This document shows positions 13,801-28,800 of a DNA stretch of 64,000 bases, one piece after another. The stretch is from the NCBI GenBank assembly GCA_936440205.1, contig OW387149.1, forward strand, positions 8,142,114-8,206,113, written 5' to 3'. The position numbers were made by a program, and so were the translations under genes. The notes beneath the pieces were generated by a model. The model had not been told where the DNA came from, searched no databases, and saw nothing but the letters and a program-made list of their open reading frames with translations. How positions within the stretch are numbered: the stretch's first letter is position 1; each line of letters opens with the position of its first letter. This DNA is from Lepidonotus clava. Its lineage: Eukaryota; Annelida; Polychaeta; Phyllodocida; Polynoidae.

Positions 13801-16800
13801 ATCATCATCAGCATCATAAACCGAGCTTACAGCTGCTACGAAGATGGTTGTCAAGTAACCCCCACCCACCCCCTCACCCTGCACCCCTCTCCCTCCTCCC
13901 CTATCCCTACACCCCCCATCCACCCCTCTAGCAGCCCTTCCCTGATCAGCACCCTTTTAGCAGACTCTTCTTGAATTGATCCCACCAAAGGGCCACCATT
14001 TGCTCCTCATTTCTTAGCCCTCTCATTGGGGGGAATCACAGGTACTACAGAGAGGGTAGCTGTATTGAAGGTAGCTGGGGGGTGGACAGGGCCTAGGGGG
14101 GAAGGAGCTGGGGTGGGGCTGGTAATACAATTTTGTCATTGATTCTGTAGTGTTGAAGTAGTTACTGGTCGGTCCACTCGGTCGCTCGCTGACCGCCAGT
14201 CGCTTGCTGACCGCCAGTCACGAACGGTAGGGGTACTTACTCGATCATGGCTGTATGTGAGTGGAAATGGACTTGACCATTTGGTCACCTTTGTGATATG
14301 GTCCTTACTTCAGTGGTTCATTCATTCTTTGACAATTAGTTTACTCACTCTTATGCCCCAAATTTTTACTCACTGCTCATTAATTTTATCACTCACATAC
14401 TTGATCATTTGCTGTTACACTCCAGGTACGCTCCTCTAACCCACTTCCAAAGTAACTCAGTCACACTCACTAATTCGCTCTCACACTTACTAACACACTT
14501 ACTCACTCCCTCATTCCCTCACTCACTCACTCACTCACTCACTCACTCACTCACTCACTCACTCACTCACTCATTCACAATAACTCAGTTCTTTGCACAC
14601 TCACTAACTCATTCACACACTTACTCACTCACTCACTCTTTCCCTTACTCACTCACTCACTCACACATTCACACACTCACCTGCTCACCCACCCTCTGGC
14701 ATAAAGTTGGTAAAGGACAGTTAATTTACTTGCAGCAGTAACCAAATTAACTATGATGCACAAATAAGATTAGCAATATAGTATTCAGGAAATCTACATT
14801 TCTACAATCTCTCTTATTGCATGGAGAATGAGATAAGAATGTATTCTTAAGAATATGAATTGACAATGAAATTTAAATTTAGAAAAATACTTAGAAATTT
14901 AACATCTTTAGGGTAACAGTTTCCTTATGTACAAATATTATTGAACCCATACACTTAAAATATTATTTGATTTGATACCATAATGTCCTAGCTTTCAACC
15001 ATAGAGTGTAAATCTGGTGGTCCTGTCATGTCTCCATACTCCCCCAACCCCCTCTACCCCCAATCAACTCACAGCTTCTACTTCATCACTGATTAAGGCC
15101 TGGGTTCTAAGGAGGGGCCCCGTCTACATCTGGACCCTGATTGGTAATTAAAGCATGATTAGTCTCCAAAAAGGCAGCTCAGAGAGGAAAAGGATTGGGA
15201 AACTAGATAGAATACCAATTTGATAAACAGCGGAACAGTCTCTTTCCCAGCCTTGCTTGTTAGGTTTATTTGGTGGCTTTTGGTATGTAAATAATTGAGC
15301 TCTCTAGATCTTTTCTGTGCTCACTAGCTAAGTTATTCTTGTGCTGAATCACTTGGGCTTTTGGTCAATCACTCACAATTTCTAAGTCTAAAAGATTCAA
15401 ATTTATGCAAGTGCTCACAATTGTCGGGGAAAAAATGCAATGCCGAATGCCTTGTTGAATGTAAACTATGAATTATAGCTCCAATACCATAAGAATATCT
15501 GTATTATTGTCCACTTCAATTACTGTAATAAACAAATGATAGCGACAAAGAAACTGATCACAAGCAGCTTAAATAGGCTAGGGTAGTCAGCGTTGCCAGG
15601 ATTAAGGAAAAGAAAATGTTTTCAGGGTAGCTTTTTTCAGTCAAAGTTTAAAAAGTCTTCATTTGATATTAACCGTAGTATTACATATAAAATATATCCT
15701 CGTGATTGACAATTCTCCCTACCACAGATGGCTAAATAACAGTAATTTATGCACCTGCAGGCTAATTTTGACTGGTTTTGTCGACAAAAGCCCTTAGAAA
15801 ACTCGAGAAAACAAAAATAATTTTAAATATCAATCAGAAATGAATGTTTTTTTAAAAGAACTTGAAAAATATTAAATGTAAATGGCTACAAATAAGAAAA
15901 TGCTAATTGGTAGTTTATTTATCTCATTGAACTACAAATTATGATATGATACATGAAAGTTTATATGTTAAACCCTTGCAATTTGTCGACACATTGCCCA
16001 GCACGTTTGCTGATCTGGGCTAACCTGCAGGTTAAACTCAAAAATGTGGCTATCCGTGGTTGGGAGAATTAGTTCAGTATCACTATCTCAGACCTTACTG
16101 GTACAATAACACGTATAATACACGTTACCTCTATCCCTTCCTTCCCTCCACTCCTTCCCTCCCCCTCCCCACCCCTTACCAGGTCCCAGACACCCAGGCC
16201 TAGCATACCTAGGTGCAATTAACTTGTGTCGGCATTAATCATTCTAAGGGTTGCCATGGCAACCAACCTCCTCGAGACACCAGAAGCCCCACTCTAGGAA
16301 ATTCCCACACTAAAGCCAAAGACATCAATATAATCTAGCAAAAACAATCTAACAAAAAACTATAACAAAAACATATAACAAGAAAATAACAAAAAATTAT
16401 AACAAACACATATAACAACAAAATAACAACAAATTATAACAACAAAATAAAATACAACAAAAATATAACAAAAAGAAATATTTAAAAAAATTGACCCTTA
16501 ACCTTGGAAATTAGGATTACTGAATTTTCACACTTGCTTTCATATTAGGTTGGGTATTGTAAGGTTAATTTTGGTTTAGGTTGCTATTGTCTTGCTATTG
16601 TATTGTCTTAGACGCGGCAAAGGAGAAAGGGTTTTAACAAATTGCCCGGGCCGCAGTTTCCTGCTGGTGAGCATTCTCTGGTGGCTTTCAAGTGCGAGCA
16701 GTCGTTCCTGGTTATAGAACACACACGTGTTCAAGTCATCAATTCTGAGGGGCGCTGGTTTAGTTTAGACAGGGTGTTTGTAAATATACAGAGTATGCTT

Positions 16801-19800
16801 AAAACTACAAAGTGTGCTTTCAAGAAAAAATTCTAGCTTAATGAAAAATAAGTGATATTATGAATTATAGCAAGCTCTGTGTATGCTATTTTTCTCCAGA
16901 GGCTTTTTCTTTAGTAAGATTAACAATTATTGTTGGCGCCTATTTTTAAAGGTGAAACTTTTCAACTTTTATTTCTTCTGTTGTGTATTTTTCCAACAGG
17001 TTTGTTCGATCCTTAAAAAAGATAGGAAAAAATCAAGTTTTATCATTGAATTCAATGCTATTGTTTTTGATTAAGACATTTGTTAGAAAAAAAGAATTAA
17101 GTATGAAAAAAATAGTTAACTTATCTGAATATATTTGGACCAAGACGGTAACGACAGTATAATATCTTTGAAAATTGAACATTTCAGGATTACATTGAGT
17201 ACCTCTTTTCCCAATTCTTTACATCCGTTAATGTTATTTTAACAAATTAGATTTCCTCTAAGATAGATCCATTACGCACAAAGGTCGTCAGGGCATGGTT
17301 GCCATGGTAACCATTTTTGGAAAGATCATATTTCAAACTTCGTGAGGTAGTCCGCTGCCAAGTCAGGCCCAGAATGTCTTAAGGGCCTTAAGGGCCATAC
17401 CCACTTGGCGTTTTGACCAAGTCAGCAGAATTGGCCGATTTTACCAGCAATTCAGATCAAACTTGCAAAAAGTGGGTATGGCCCTATACCCACTAGGCGA
17501 TTCTGGCCTAGTCGGCCGACTCATTGACCCTAAAATCAGCCGATTCTACCATTAGAATCGGCCGATTTTAGGGCCGATCCAGATCAAACATGCACATTTC
17601 GCCCCCATGACCTGTCGTCCATCGCCGGTAAAATCGACTAGTGGGTATGGGGCTTTAAGGATGTAGTGCCGATTTCACTGCCGATTCCTTAAATTGCAAG
17701 TTGGAATAGGTGTTAATCATTATAGGCATCCTGTACTATTTCATTAGAAGGGATTTTTAATTCTCTATGTCTATGTTTTAATTCTCAATGTATCTCTGTT
17801 TAGCTATTTCAGAATATATTTCTGAATAATCCCAGGAAGCACATTTTCCAATGAGAACCCACATCTCAGAATTATGCTCAATATAGCAAATAAAAGCTGA
17901 TCACAATGTCTATATACACAGTAAACCTCATATCTCTACCATTTCTACCTTATGTTTGATGGAAATTTCTATGGAATACTGGGAAAATCCTGGGAAAATC
18001 GAGCTTGTAACGTATGCGAACGGTGGGGTTTAAAGGGTTACATCTATTTCTACAAAAAAAAAGGTTGGAACCCTGATACAGTCTGAATAGACAGTGTTTG
18101 AAGCCTTTTCAAAGAAACCCTGACAATATGTAGTTCCCTCAGTAACTATAGAGACATTCAGCTTGTCAAAGTGAACATTTTAACATTGACATTAATGGAT
18201 TACAGTTTATTTGAAAAGCGCAGTTATTCAAAAGATTTAACCAAACAAAAGAATCAATGAATCAGAATTTAAGGTCTTCAATTTCTCGATAGAAAAAAAA
18301 AGCCCCATGCCCACTAACAAGTCAGATCTAATCGGCCAACTAACTGATTTTACCAGATGAATCGGCTAGTTTTAGCACCGTTTCATATCAAACATGTACA
18401 TTTCAATATTGTATACTGATTTGGGATTTGATTCTGTGCAAAAATCACCCGTTTAACCGGGAATGATTAGCCGATTTTAGCGCTGATTAGTCGGCCGACT
18501 CGGTCAGAATTGCATTGTGTGTATGGGCGTTAAACTATCTGGTCGATATTCTAAAATGAATTTCAGACACATCTAACAAGGGGTAATCTTTAGGCTAATC
18601 AAATTTCATCTGCGCCGAGCAGAATTTTAACAAAAGAATTGATGATTCTTATTGGAGTTAGATCCTTTTCTGAGAAAGAAGTGGGATTGAGTAGAGACCA
18701 AGTAAGGCATTGAACACAATACCCAATGCAGTATCTGTTACCTAGTTTTATTCATAGTGGAATTTCTTTTTTAAATTGATATTTGATACATTGATATTCC
18801 ATTTCAAGAATCCAGAGACATCTAGACCGGTTTTAAACTGCTAGTTTTCAATACGGTTAATTAAAATACCGTAAAACCCATAATTCAAACCACAACTTAG
18901 AGCTTAGTCTCAGAAAAGTGATAGAATCATGTCTCAACTTTAGGGGTCCGGCTTGAATAACGATGGTTTCTCAGTCTTGTTCACTATGGCTCTTCTGATA
19001 AAAGAAATCGCCAATAAAAGGCCCAAAGAAAAACTTACAGTACTGCATAGAATAGGGTGTGGTTTAAATTTAGGATTTTACAGCACTTTCCTATCTGTCA
19101 AGAGAGTATCCGATTTTTATCTGAGAGCGATATTTCAGACAAAGGCTTCTTAGCCTAGTTTCAATTGAAGGTTGTTAAAATAATCATAATCTCATTCCCT
19201 TTTCCTTCTTTTAAAAAAAGAAATATTCATTGATGTTACTAGCATGCCTGCCTCTTATCTAGACATCCTATACTGAAGCCAACGTCCGCGCACCTGGATT
19301 GTCATTGTATCAGAGATGCCATTTTCCCTACTTTTGTGGGATTTTTTTACTTTATGGTGTTTTTGGATAGCACAACCAATTTTTCGTACATTGCTTTGAT
19401 ATATGTTTACAAGTATTTTTCTGTTAGTTTTAAGCTATTCAAATGCAAACCCAATGTCAGGTCTCTATTCCTAAAGGTTAATTTCCTCATGTTGCTTTCA
19501 GACAAAAAGTAGGAAAAGTATTTCCTACTTTTTCATCAGTTGGGAGTGGCATCTCTTTTGTATATATGCTGGAATGTCTCCACATATATCCATAGCAAGT
19601 TTCATATTACAATATAACATTGATGCAAAAGGCAATATTGTTCCCAAACATTTGACATTTACCACTCTTATTGGCTTTTATTTCTATGGTGTTGTATCAC
19701 ATTTCTGGCTCGAAATCTTTATATATACACCTCTATACATAAAGTATGTGTGCACAACTGTTCATGGTACTATAGGAAAACATACAGAGGTTGACAGTAC

Positions 19801-22800
19801 AACCCTGAATACGAGGTGGGTGTCGAAAAATTACTGCCCGAGGCCGCTATGCTGAGGGCTGTAATTTTTCTGACATCCCACCGAGTATTCAGGGTTGTAC
19901 TGTCAACCGAGGTAAGTTTTCCTTATATTATATACCATATTTTGTAAGTTATAAGCAAAAGAGAAAGAAAATTACCAGTGGAGCAAAGTGGGCAGTATTC
20001 CAATGTATTGATTATGCACACACTTTGACTGGTGTCAAGCAGTTTTCCCTAATATTCATTATTTTCTCTTAAATTAGGATTCTATCACTATCTCCATTTA
20101 ATTAGACTGCATTATTTTACCTGAAATCAAAAAAATAATCATGCAAATCCATTCAGAATTCACAAAATAAGGAGAAAAACATTTTACACAGTAAAGCAAG
20201 GTGGGCAGTATACATGAATACTGCCCACTGTGCCAATACACCAAAAATACTGAATGGCAGTGTCCAGTTAGTATTCATCATGTATTTTGGCATTGGTATA
20301 TAATATTATAAGATACTTGTGTACTGTCAATACAACAACAGCTTGGGAAAAACGTTTAAAATGTGTATTTCCAGAGCTTGGTTGACTTCTAGAAATGAAT
20401 TATTTACACATTTTACCTACATGAATGGGTTAAAAATAAAACCAATATTTCACATGTCAATTATGTTTAGAAATGGGCATAACAATAATTATTGTTATCG
20501 TTAATGACGGATGAATTTTATGTAAGATTACATTGCTATATAGGGTGTGTGATTTCATATCATAAATTCGGGGGGAAATAAAATAGTCATAATCAAAATA
20601 TCTATGTGGAATACAGGCTTAAAGCCTGTATTCTACAACGAAATAGGCACCTCATTTCATAGATTCAGTCACGGCCCCTGTGGCGTGAAACTTGCTGAAA
20701 AGTATTACCTCGTGCAGTCTGGAAAGAACTCAAAGAGTTGGCCGGACGTTAAACTACCCCAACAAACAAATAAACAACAACAACAATTTTTTTTTTTTTT
20801 TTGGTTACGATTGAGCAGCAATTCTGCATGACACATACACAGCCACGTCTCCAACAAATAAACAACAACAAAAATACATTTAGATTCTTTTTCATTTTTT
20901 CTACAGGCATATTTACGTCACCCTGAATGTTCATCAGCGCGCACCAACAGAGATGGGGTGTTCGCCCAGATGCGGCGGGCACTAGACATCATCCACCACG
21001 TGGTGACGGACGGCGTCCCGCTCGAAGGCGACAAGTCACCGACACCGCCTGCCAACGGGGACTCGGGCATCAGCCTTGCCCAACACCAATCCACCGCCAG
21101 CAAGGCACTTAAAGAGTTTGATGTGAGTTTTTAGTGATTAATTGATTAGTAAACCCTTAAGACCCCAAAGTTTGTATTCATAAATTGCTTAATTCCTCAG
21201 GATTTCCATGGATTTCCTTCCAGTATTCCTTCAATTCTATGTACTTAAGCAAATTCAAAAGTTAACCAATCCCTATGAACGAACGTTGTGGAAATGGGTA
21301 TTGCTGCATTGGATTGGAAATTGAATCAGCTTTTAATTGATATATTGGACGGTTTTGTTTATTTAATATTAGCACAGGGTGACAGAAGAAAAGAAGGGAA
21401 GTAGACAAAAATTATACAAAACACGGGATTGGGAAATTTGTCCAAAATGCGGGAAATTCTGTTTTCCCAGGCACTTAGTTTCCTGATTCTAGAAATCTAG
21501 AAGGTTAGGGTCATTGTAGAATGAACTTTATTTTTCGTACCTACACACTTCAGACAGCAACGAATATATAAATGTACAGGATAGATTTAGGGAAAAATAT
21601 CGGGTAATGGAAAAGGAATTTAGAAGTGAAATCTGAGTAGTGAATCTACCCAGAGCAGGAAAGATTAGGGGTATTATGTTTTTAAGGTCACTAGAAGATT
21701 GAAAAAAAATCGAAAGAGAAAAAAGTATTAGTGGTAAATAAGGGAGAAATCCATGATTGAAGGAAATTAGCATGATCAAAATATCTTGTTTATTATTTTT
21801 ACACAAAAAGAGAGTGAATTATATACGAGACAGCTCCTAAACCTAAATGCAATGGAACTTTATCTTTAACGCTCTTAACCTCTTGTTGACTAACATAAAA
21901 TTCTAGGATTTTCATATATTTCTCAAGGAAATACTTCCTGGAAAGTCTGATATAGGCCTCTATGATCATTTAACACTTGACAGATATACCTCAAATTCAT
22001 ATAAAAGAATTTGACGAAAATAAATTATTTGGGGTTTCCTCCTTCGGAATCTAATGGAGATGACGATTATCAAAAATTTCCTAAATTTCTGCAAAATCTA
22101 TAGCATAAGCCTCTATGGTCACTGCATTAATGACCTATATACCTTGAAAATATTTAAGGAATTTTGAAAACAAAGCACTGAAGAGTATTTCCCTTCTTTC
22201 AGGATTTAGTTGAGATGACGCGGATGACACTAGTTGGCCCGAACACGGAGGGCAAACTGCAGAGTGCCTTAGAGACGATGATCGAGACGACCCAGGACTT
22301 CACCGACTCGGCCTACACGTCGCACGAGAACAGAGAACGTATACTCCGCCTCTGCGAGCGCGTCCGCCAGGAACTCACCATCCTCCTGCGGATAGGCATC
22401 AGTCTGGTGAGGCGCGAATAAGTTTTTACTTAATTAATCAGTTAAACTAATATTTTTCCGAATAATTTCCTTGAACTATTAAGTTTTAGGCCAGGGAATC
22501 GAACCCGGGCCCATATCTTCGTAACTGATTTGGCTAATCGGGAAAATTTTGATTAGCATCTCATGTTTAGAAATTCTGTCTATCACAAATAAATTCTACA
22601 CCTAATAATCCCTCTTTCATACTATTTTGCAATAACACTATTTATTTTGGTAAAACACAAAATTGCTTATCTTGAGACCCTAATCAAAATTTCCCTGATC
22701 AGCCAAATTAGTTACAAAGATATGGGCCCTGGGCATAAGTCTGGTAAGGAGTGAATTTTAATATGTTTTTACTTAGAAATGATTTTTGACTGGTGATATT

Positions 22801-25800
22801 GTAAAAATTATTAAATTTTTACAAAAAATAAAAAATGTTTATTTAGGAAATTTGAAATAGATAAGATGGAATGGATCTCGATTTCTAGAGACTCACTATT
22901 GTATAGTCTCCAATGTTAGACAACACATATGACACCAAGGTTTCATAAGAAAACATTAGAAAATTGAATGAGTCTTTGATGGTTTATCTCAGTTGAATTG
23001 GATTTTCAAAAGGAAAAAAAACTTTTAAATTTTCGGATTGAATGTATGTCAGTTTTAACTTCCACTTGGTCATTAGCTAATCACTTACAAAAATAGATTT
23101 ATTGGTACATCAAATTCAGAATATGAAGTGAAAAGTTGTGCAATACAACTGAGACCAAAAGTAGAAATGTTAAATCGTAAAAATATCTCCAAGACATCAT
23201 CTCATAGGGTCCTCGGCAGTTCTCTACAATCTTTTTAGTAAAAGTTTTATTTAACAATGTAAGTAAAATGTTTTCTGCACTTTCCATCCAGGACCAGAAA
23301 GACAACAACTCGCCGAACCAGGAGTTGGAGACGGCCATCATCAAGACGAAGGAGGCTTCCAAGAACTTGCGCAAACAGGTATCTGAAGATTCACTCCTGA
23401 AAATGAAGTTAACCCATTCAGGGTACCAAGAGCACAGGGAAAACAGGGAAAATGGTCAACAAATTTCTGTGACAGGGAAAACACAGGGAATTTCATTTAT
23501 CAAAGCACAGGGAAAACACAGGGAATTTTATTTGGTCAGGTTTTCAAATTTCCTATTCTCAAAATAGTGAGGATATGACTTCTTGTTGTTGGGTCCAATT
23601 TAAAGGCATTTGAATTTGAACAACTTGCTCAATGTGACACAAGGAAAAAACGTGAGACAGGGAAGTCTGGGGGAAAACAGAGAATTTGAAAATGGATTTT
23701 GTGTTGGAACCCTGATAGGTGCATTTTTTCTGCTGTTTATTTATTTCCAAATACACTGTGCTATCATATGAGGAGTGATTGTAAGAAGAGCTATTCCGAA
23801 ATCATGTTACTTATACATAAAAGCAAATTTTTAAGAATTGGTAATTTTAATGCTATCCGCCAACTGAACAGCTCCCAAAACACTTTGTGAAAGAACATGA
23901 AAACCATGTGTCTGTCTTGGTTGATAATCAGGCTTTATAATCAGGTTACCAACAGCACAGGGAAAACAGGGAAAATGGCCAAAAAAAATCCCTGACAGGG
24001 AAAACACAGGGAATATGCAAATTTTGTCAAAACACAGGGAAAACACAGGGAATTTCATATGACTAGGTTCTGAAATCCCTGTTCCTCAAGATATTAGGGA
24101 TTCGACTTTTTCTTGTTGGGTTGTTCGAATTTTTTAACAAAATTGACATCTTGCTTGATATGACACAGGGAAAAGTTGCCATGGGACAGGAAAATCTCAG
24201 GGAAAACACAGGGAATTTAAAAATGGAATTTGGGGTGGTACTCTGTGAAATCACATCCAAGAATTCCTGCAAATTTTGAAATACATGTTTCAGTTACAAG
24301 ACACAGCAATGGACCACGCATCAGATGTGTTCAAGTCGAACGAGGACCACGAGCTGCTGAACCAGCTCAAGACGAGCGGGATGAACGGAGAGGCCGACCG
24401 CGTGGCCGAGCTCTCCGTTAAGTTCCAGGAGCACTCGGAGCAACTTCAGGAGGTATTTTTTGATAATGACCTGATTATATGATTTATTTTATTTTTGTAG
24501 TTTCTTTTTAAAGTCCCACTTGGCCCAAAACCAAAAGGGACCTTACACCCCTTTGGGGTTCTGACCAACCTACCCCCACCATTGGGGAAGTTTTGGTGAA
24601 GTGGTTGCTGTGGCCCATTGCACAATGAATTTTCGTAACAACAATAACTTTAAGATCGTTTTCGTAACAGCAATAGATTTTGAAACAACAGCACTTTTAT
24701 ATCTCTGGTTCTAATGGATGAAATTAAATTCTGTAAATTGATATATGAAGGGAATTTTTTTTTAAAAAATCCGTAGAAGTTACAACTCATTGAGCACATT
24801 CTAAAGAACTTTTTTTCAATTGTCAAAACAATTGCTGTTACAAAAAAAATAACAATGAAATGTATCGTTGTTTAATTGATTTTTGTTGTTACAAAATTCA
24901 TTGTGCAACGGGCCGCTGGTCCCCTAGACAACCCCAATTGTTGTTACTCCTTGGAGATAGTGGCAGGTTGACCAATCAGAGCAGGCCTTACATCCAGGGC
25001 CCACTCGCAATGTGGTAACATCAGCAGAGAGAACTAGCCTCGTACCCATGATTATATGATTTAGTTACATGACCTTACCGATAGTTGACGCAATAACCTG
25101 ACTTTGTTCTATGATCTTTATATTTGACCTTGTGAAAAGATCTTATACAGTGGTGTACCATGTTGACCCAACTACCTGACCTAGTTCTATGACCTTCACA
25201 TTTGACCTTGTAAAAAGTGACAGATTTTATATTACTTCCCAAATACTTGGCCCTCTTGGCCCTGATATAGGATACTGAAAATAAAATCTGCTGCTGCTTT
25301 ATTCTGAAAGTAGATTTATTGACTAATGATTAATGTGTTGTTTCATGTGTCGTCCCAGGTTTGTAAGTTGCTGCGCCACATCTGCGTGACGGAGCCGCTC
25401 ATCGTGTGGACGGAGCACGCCGAAGCCTCCCTCAGGTGTTACGGGCCGCAGGTACGTAACGCAGAGACTTCAAAACGTTAAAAGTGGCTTAAGTCTTCCT
25501 TTTTATATATAAAAATATATAAAAAATACAAAGAAAATTGCACTATTTTGATAGATTAGAATTATAATGATGGTCAGGCTGGTCCCTGCAGGTACTTATT
25601 CGCCTGACATAGGAAAGACTTGTGTGACCCCAATCACATAGTGAGGCAAAAGTCGTAGATATTATATTGGAGCTAATATATGAACCTATGATAAATGGAC
25701 TTATTAATACACAAGGAATATGAAGTTTTGATAAATTTCTTTTAACAAAAAATTACTTACCTTATAGAATTAGTTTTTTATGAGGCGATGGCATTATGAA

Positions 25801-28800
25801 ACTTTTTAGGCTTTAGACCTCGTTAAGGCCTTAAAACCGCCATTGGCGAATTCATATACTTAGAAAGCGGTCTACGATTTGTTGAGTTTCCGTTCTACGT
25901 TTTACCGCAGCGACCTCGGCTGGGCCAGCGGTCTCAGGCAGAGATTGTACACCCCTACTATAATGGAATCTTCCGGACCTGTCCACTATAAAGATATACC
26001 CGGACGAGTCTATTGCGAAGACAAAGGGATGTTAGGTGCTTTGAACTTTAAACTGACCTCACTTTCATCGGTGAAGAAGGTATCTGGGTCAAAGTTTGCA
26101 GACCTATTTCACCATGAAAACGGTCGATCTAACTTTAGTTATTGATACCAATAGATAGATTTCGACCCATAGATAGGTATCTCATTGTCCAGAAATTCAT
26201 AGATTGCGAAATAACGCGACAATTTTCGCAAATACATCGCGCCATTTTCCGCGCCCGGGTCGGACGTTTGGGCGGGGGTTCCCCTTTCTCTCTCCCTGCA
26301 CGCCTGCACCGATACATTGGTTGTTACCGGGGGCTGCGCCTTCTCCGCCTGTTTACCCGGATTACGGCGGTATCTGATATACATTAATGGAATCTATGTG
26401 GACCTGTGGACGCATACTAACGCATGAAGTGGCCTGAAACATGCGTTCATATCGAAGGGAAAAGATTGGATTGATCGGACATGTGGAGGCTCGACACTAT
26501 CAGACCGCTCGGGGCAGGCGCCTCGGTCGGACCTTTCGGCGGGAGGCTCCTCTTTCGCCGCCTCGATACCTGGATTACAGCGGTATCTGATTCTTTCAAT
26601 ATATATATTTTGATGTCTGGATACCCTTAAACGCATACAACGCATTGACAATTCATGCGGGAACCATGCGTTCGTATCGAAGGGAAAACATTGGATCGAT
26701 CGGACACGTGGAGGTACTGTCACTGTCAGACCCATCATGGCTTCAACCCGGCCGGGTTCTCTCCCCACACGCCTGCACCGATACATTGAACTCAGGAAAC
26801 CATGATGACATTTGGACTAAATATCTTATTGTGATCGATTCTGGATGATTTACCCATTCGGAAGCATTCATTACTTAGGCTGTACAGGTAGGTTCATATT
26901 TTTTTCCAGCATTTGAAATGATACCGTTGAAATCTAGGCCTAAACTCGGCTAGAGGACTAACGCGCAATGGTCGGACACTTGCAATCTGAAAAATAATTA
27001 TTTAGACCTTATTAGGCCTATCAAAATGAAATCCATGTATATATTTATGTTCTCCTATATATCAGGGTCCTATATATCATATGGTTTGAATATTGGGGCC
27101 TGGAAACGCTTGCAATAATATTTTACAGATGGTATGAAAAAATGACTGGACTCAGATAGGCCTAAGCCCGACCTCCGACACTGTCAATGTATTATGGCGG
27201 CTCCGAAAGCAATTATTTATGATCAAAAGATTAAATTATTTGTTGAATTGTCACTATAGTGTCACTTTTTCTTACCTACCATCAAAATATTCAATCTGAA
27301 CTTTAATATGTCTAGGCCTAAGTCACTGTCAGTGTCTGAATCATTCCCATTCAATGTTAAAACATAGGCGTCACACTGTCAATAAGTTCTCCGGTGCTGT
27401 CAGTGTCACACAGATTTAAGATTTAAATGATTCAAAGATTAAATTATTTGTGAAATTGTCACTATAGTGTCATTTTTTCAGACCTACCATCAAAATATTA
27501 AATCTGATTTGTATACGATGTACATGCAGACCTCCTGAGCCTTAGGCCTGAGTCAATTTCTAACCTATAGGCTTAAAAGTAAATATTTCTTCAGATTGTC
27601 ACTATAGTGTCAGTTCAGACCTACCACAATAAATATTTTTTCCAGATCTACCATCAAAATATCTGATTCAAAATCTAAGACATATCTAGGCCTATTCTAT
27701 CAGTTTACACTTACCCTAAACAAGGGCATAAGATTCATCGCCTCATTTTGTATCTTTTGATACTCTCAGAAATAAATACTGACCCCTAACTATTTTGGAC
27801 TTGTTTATATCTAACTACCTTTTCGTTATTAGGTATGTACTATGACAATGAGGTAGTTCGTTATGCTATCTCTGCTCTAGAAATGTGTAACAAATAGGTA
27901 GTACTACTTTACCCATTTTTATATAGGCATCATCTCCATCGAATACCAAAACAAACAAATAATATCTTTACTGTACATACCACAGGCTATCTCAGCAGCG
28001 CAGACACTGGCACTACATCCGACCAGTAAGATTGCGCGTGAGAACCTGGACGTATTCGCGGATGCCTGGGCCGCCCAGATCAACGATCTATCCGTGTTGG
28101 TAAAGGACATCAACGACATGTGTCAGGGCAAGTCGGAGCGCCAGGTCTATATGTCGCTTCCCAGGCCCGGGGTAAGTGGAAAAATATTGAGCGAAAAAAA
28201 TATAAATTTAGAAATAGTCAAGTATGTGCATTTTGTAGGTAGAGAGAAATCGGTGTGTCCGCAGAAATTAATGTGTTCGGGATTGTAAATGCTGTAAGGT
28301 TATTCGGTACATTCGGGTCAGTAAGTGCGAAAAGGTTACTGAGTACTTTTATTGGCACTCGGTTAAGGGTAGAATTAGGCAATTAATGTGCGTTTGATTT
28401 CGTATGGGGCATTATACGACACCCTGAAAACCTAGAATACCTTCGGTAGCTTTTTTTTGCTTTTCTCTTTTTTTTTCATCACATTGACTTATGAAACAGC
28501 CTATTGAGAATGATTCTCACGCATGTAACAAATGGTCTTAAATGGATCTTCTGAAATTTAAGGTTACATTTAACAGTTTTGTAGAGATCTTTAAAAAAAA
28601 GAAAAGGTAGTGTTCGTGATATTTTAATGCTGCTTTCAAGCATGTTCACTTCCTGCAATTTTACATCAAACGATGGTTTTCGAACTTTTGTTTACAACGT
28701 CAAAAGGGCGAAATTTGTCCATGCCTTGGTCTTAATTTGGTCATAGAAAGGTCCTAAATTTTTTAAATACGTGGAGACCTGTGATTGAAAATGATGTTTA

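Larger units (their letters stand above)
6837..20906. other. 14-kb catulin intron, repeat-packed
   Basis: It carries family F, G and E elements, a CAGGG element, two CCATACCCACT copies, an AGAGATGCCA element, a SINE, the 34-bp satellite, an ACTC tract and the long hairpin. Stretches such as 16.5-17.3 and 17.7-18.3 kb show only AT-rich DNA. No coding exon with good borders was found. Confidence 0.75.
25452..27985. other. catulin intron with two kinds of tandem unit
   Basis: The part 25.87-26.8 kb is GC-rich and 26.9-27.7 kb AT-rich, each built of its own diverged repeats. No exon was recognised. Confidence 0.6.

Noticed and set aside
14409-14741. Plus-strand frame of Leu-Thr-His-Ser repeats
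   Set aside because: It is the translation of the ACTC microsatellite.
26139-26786. Overlapping frames on both strands
   Set aside because: They fall in diverged tandem units and are not kept between units.
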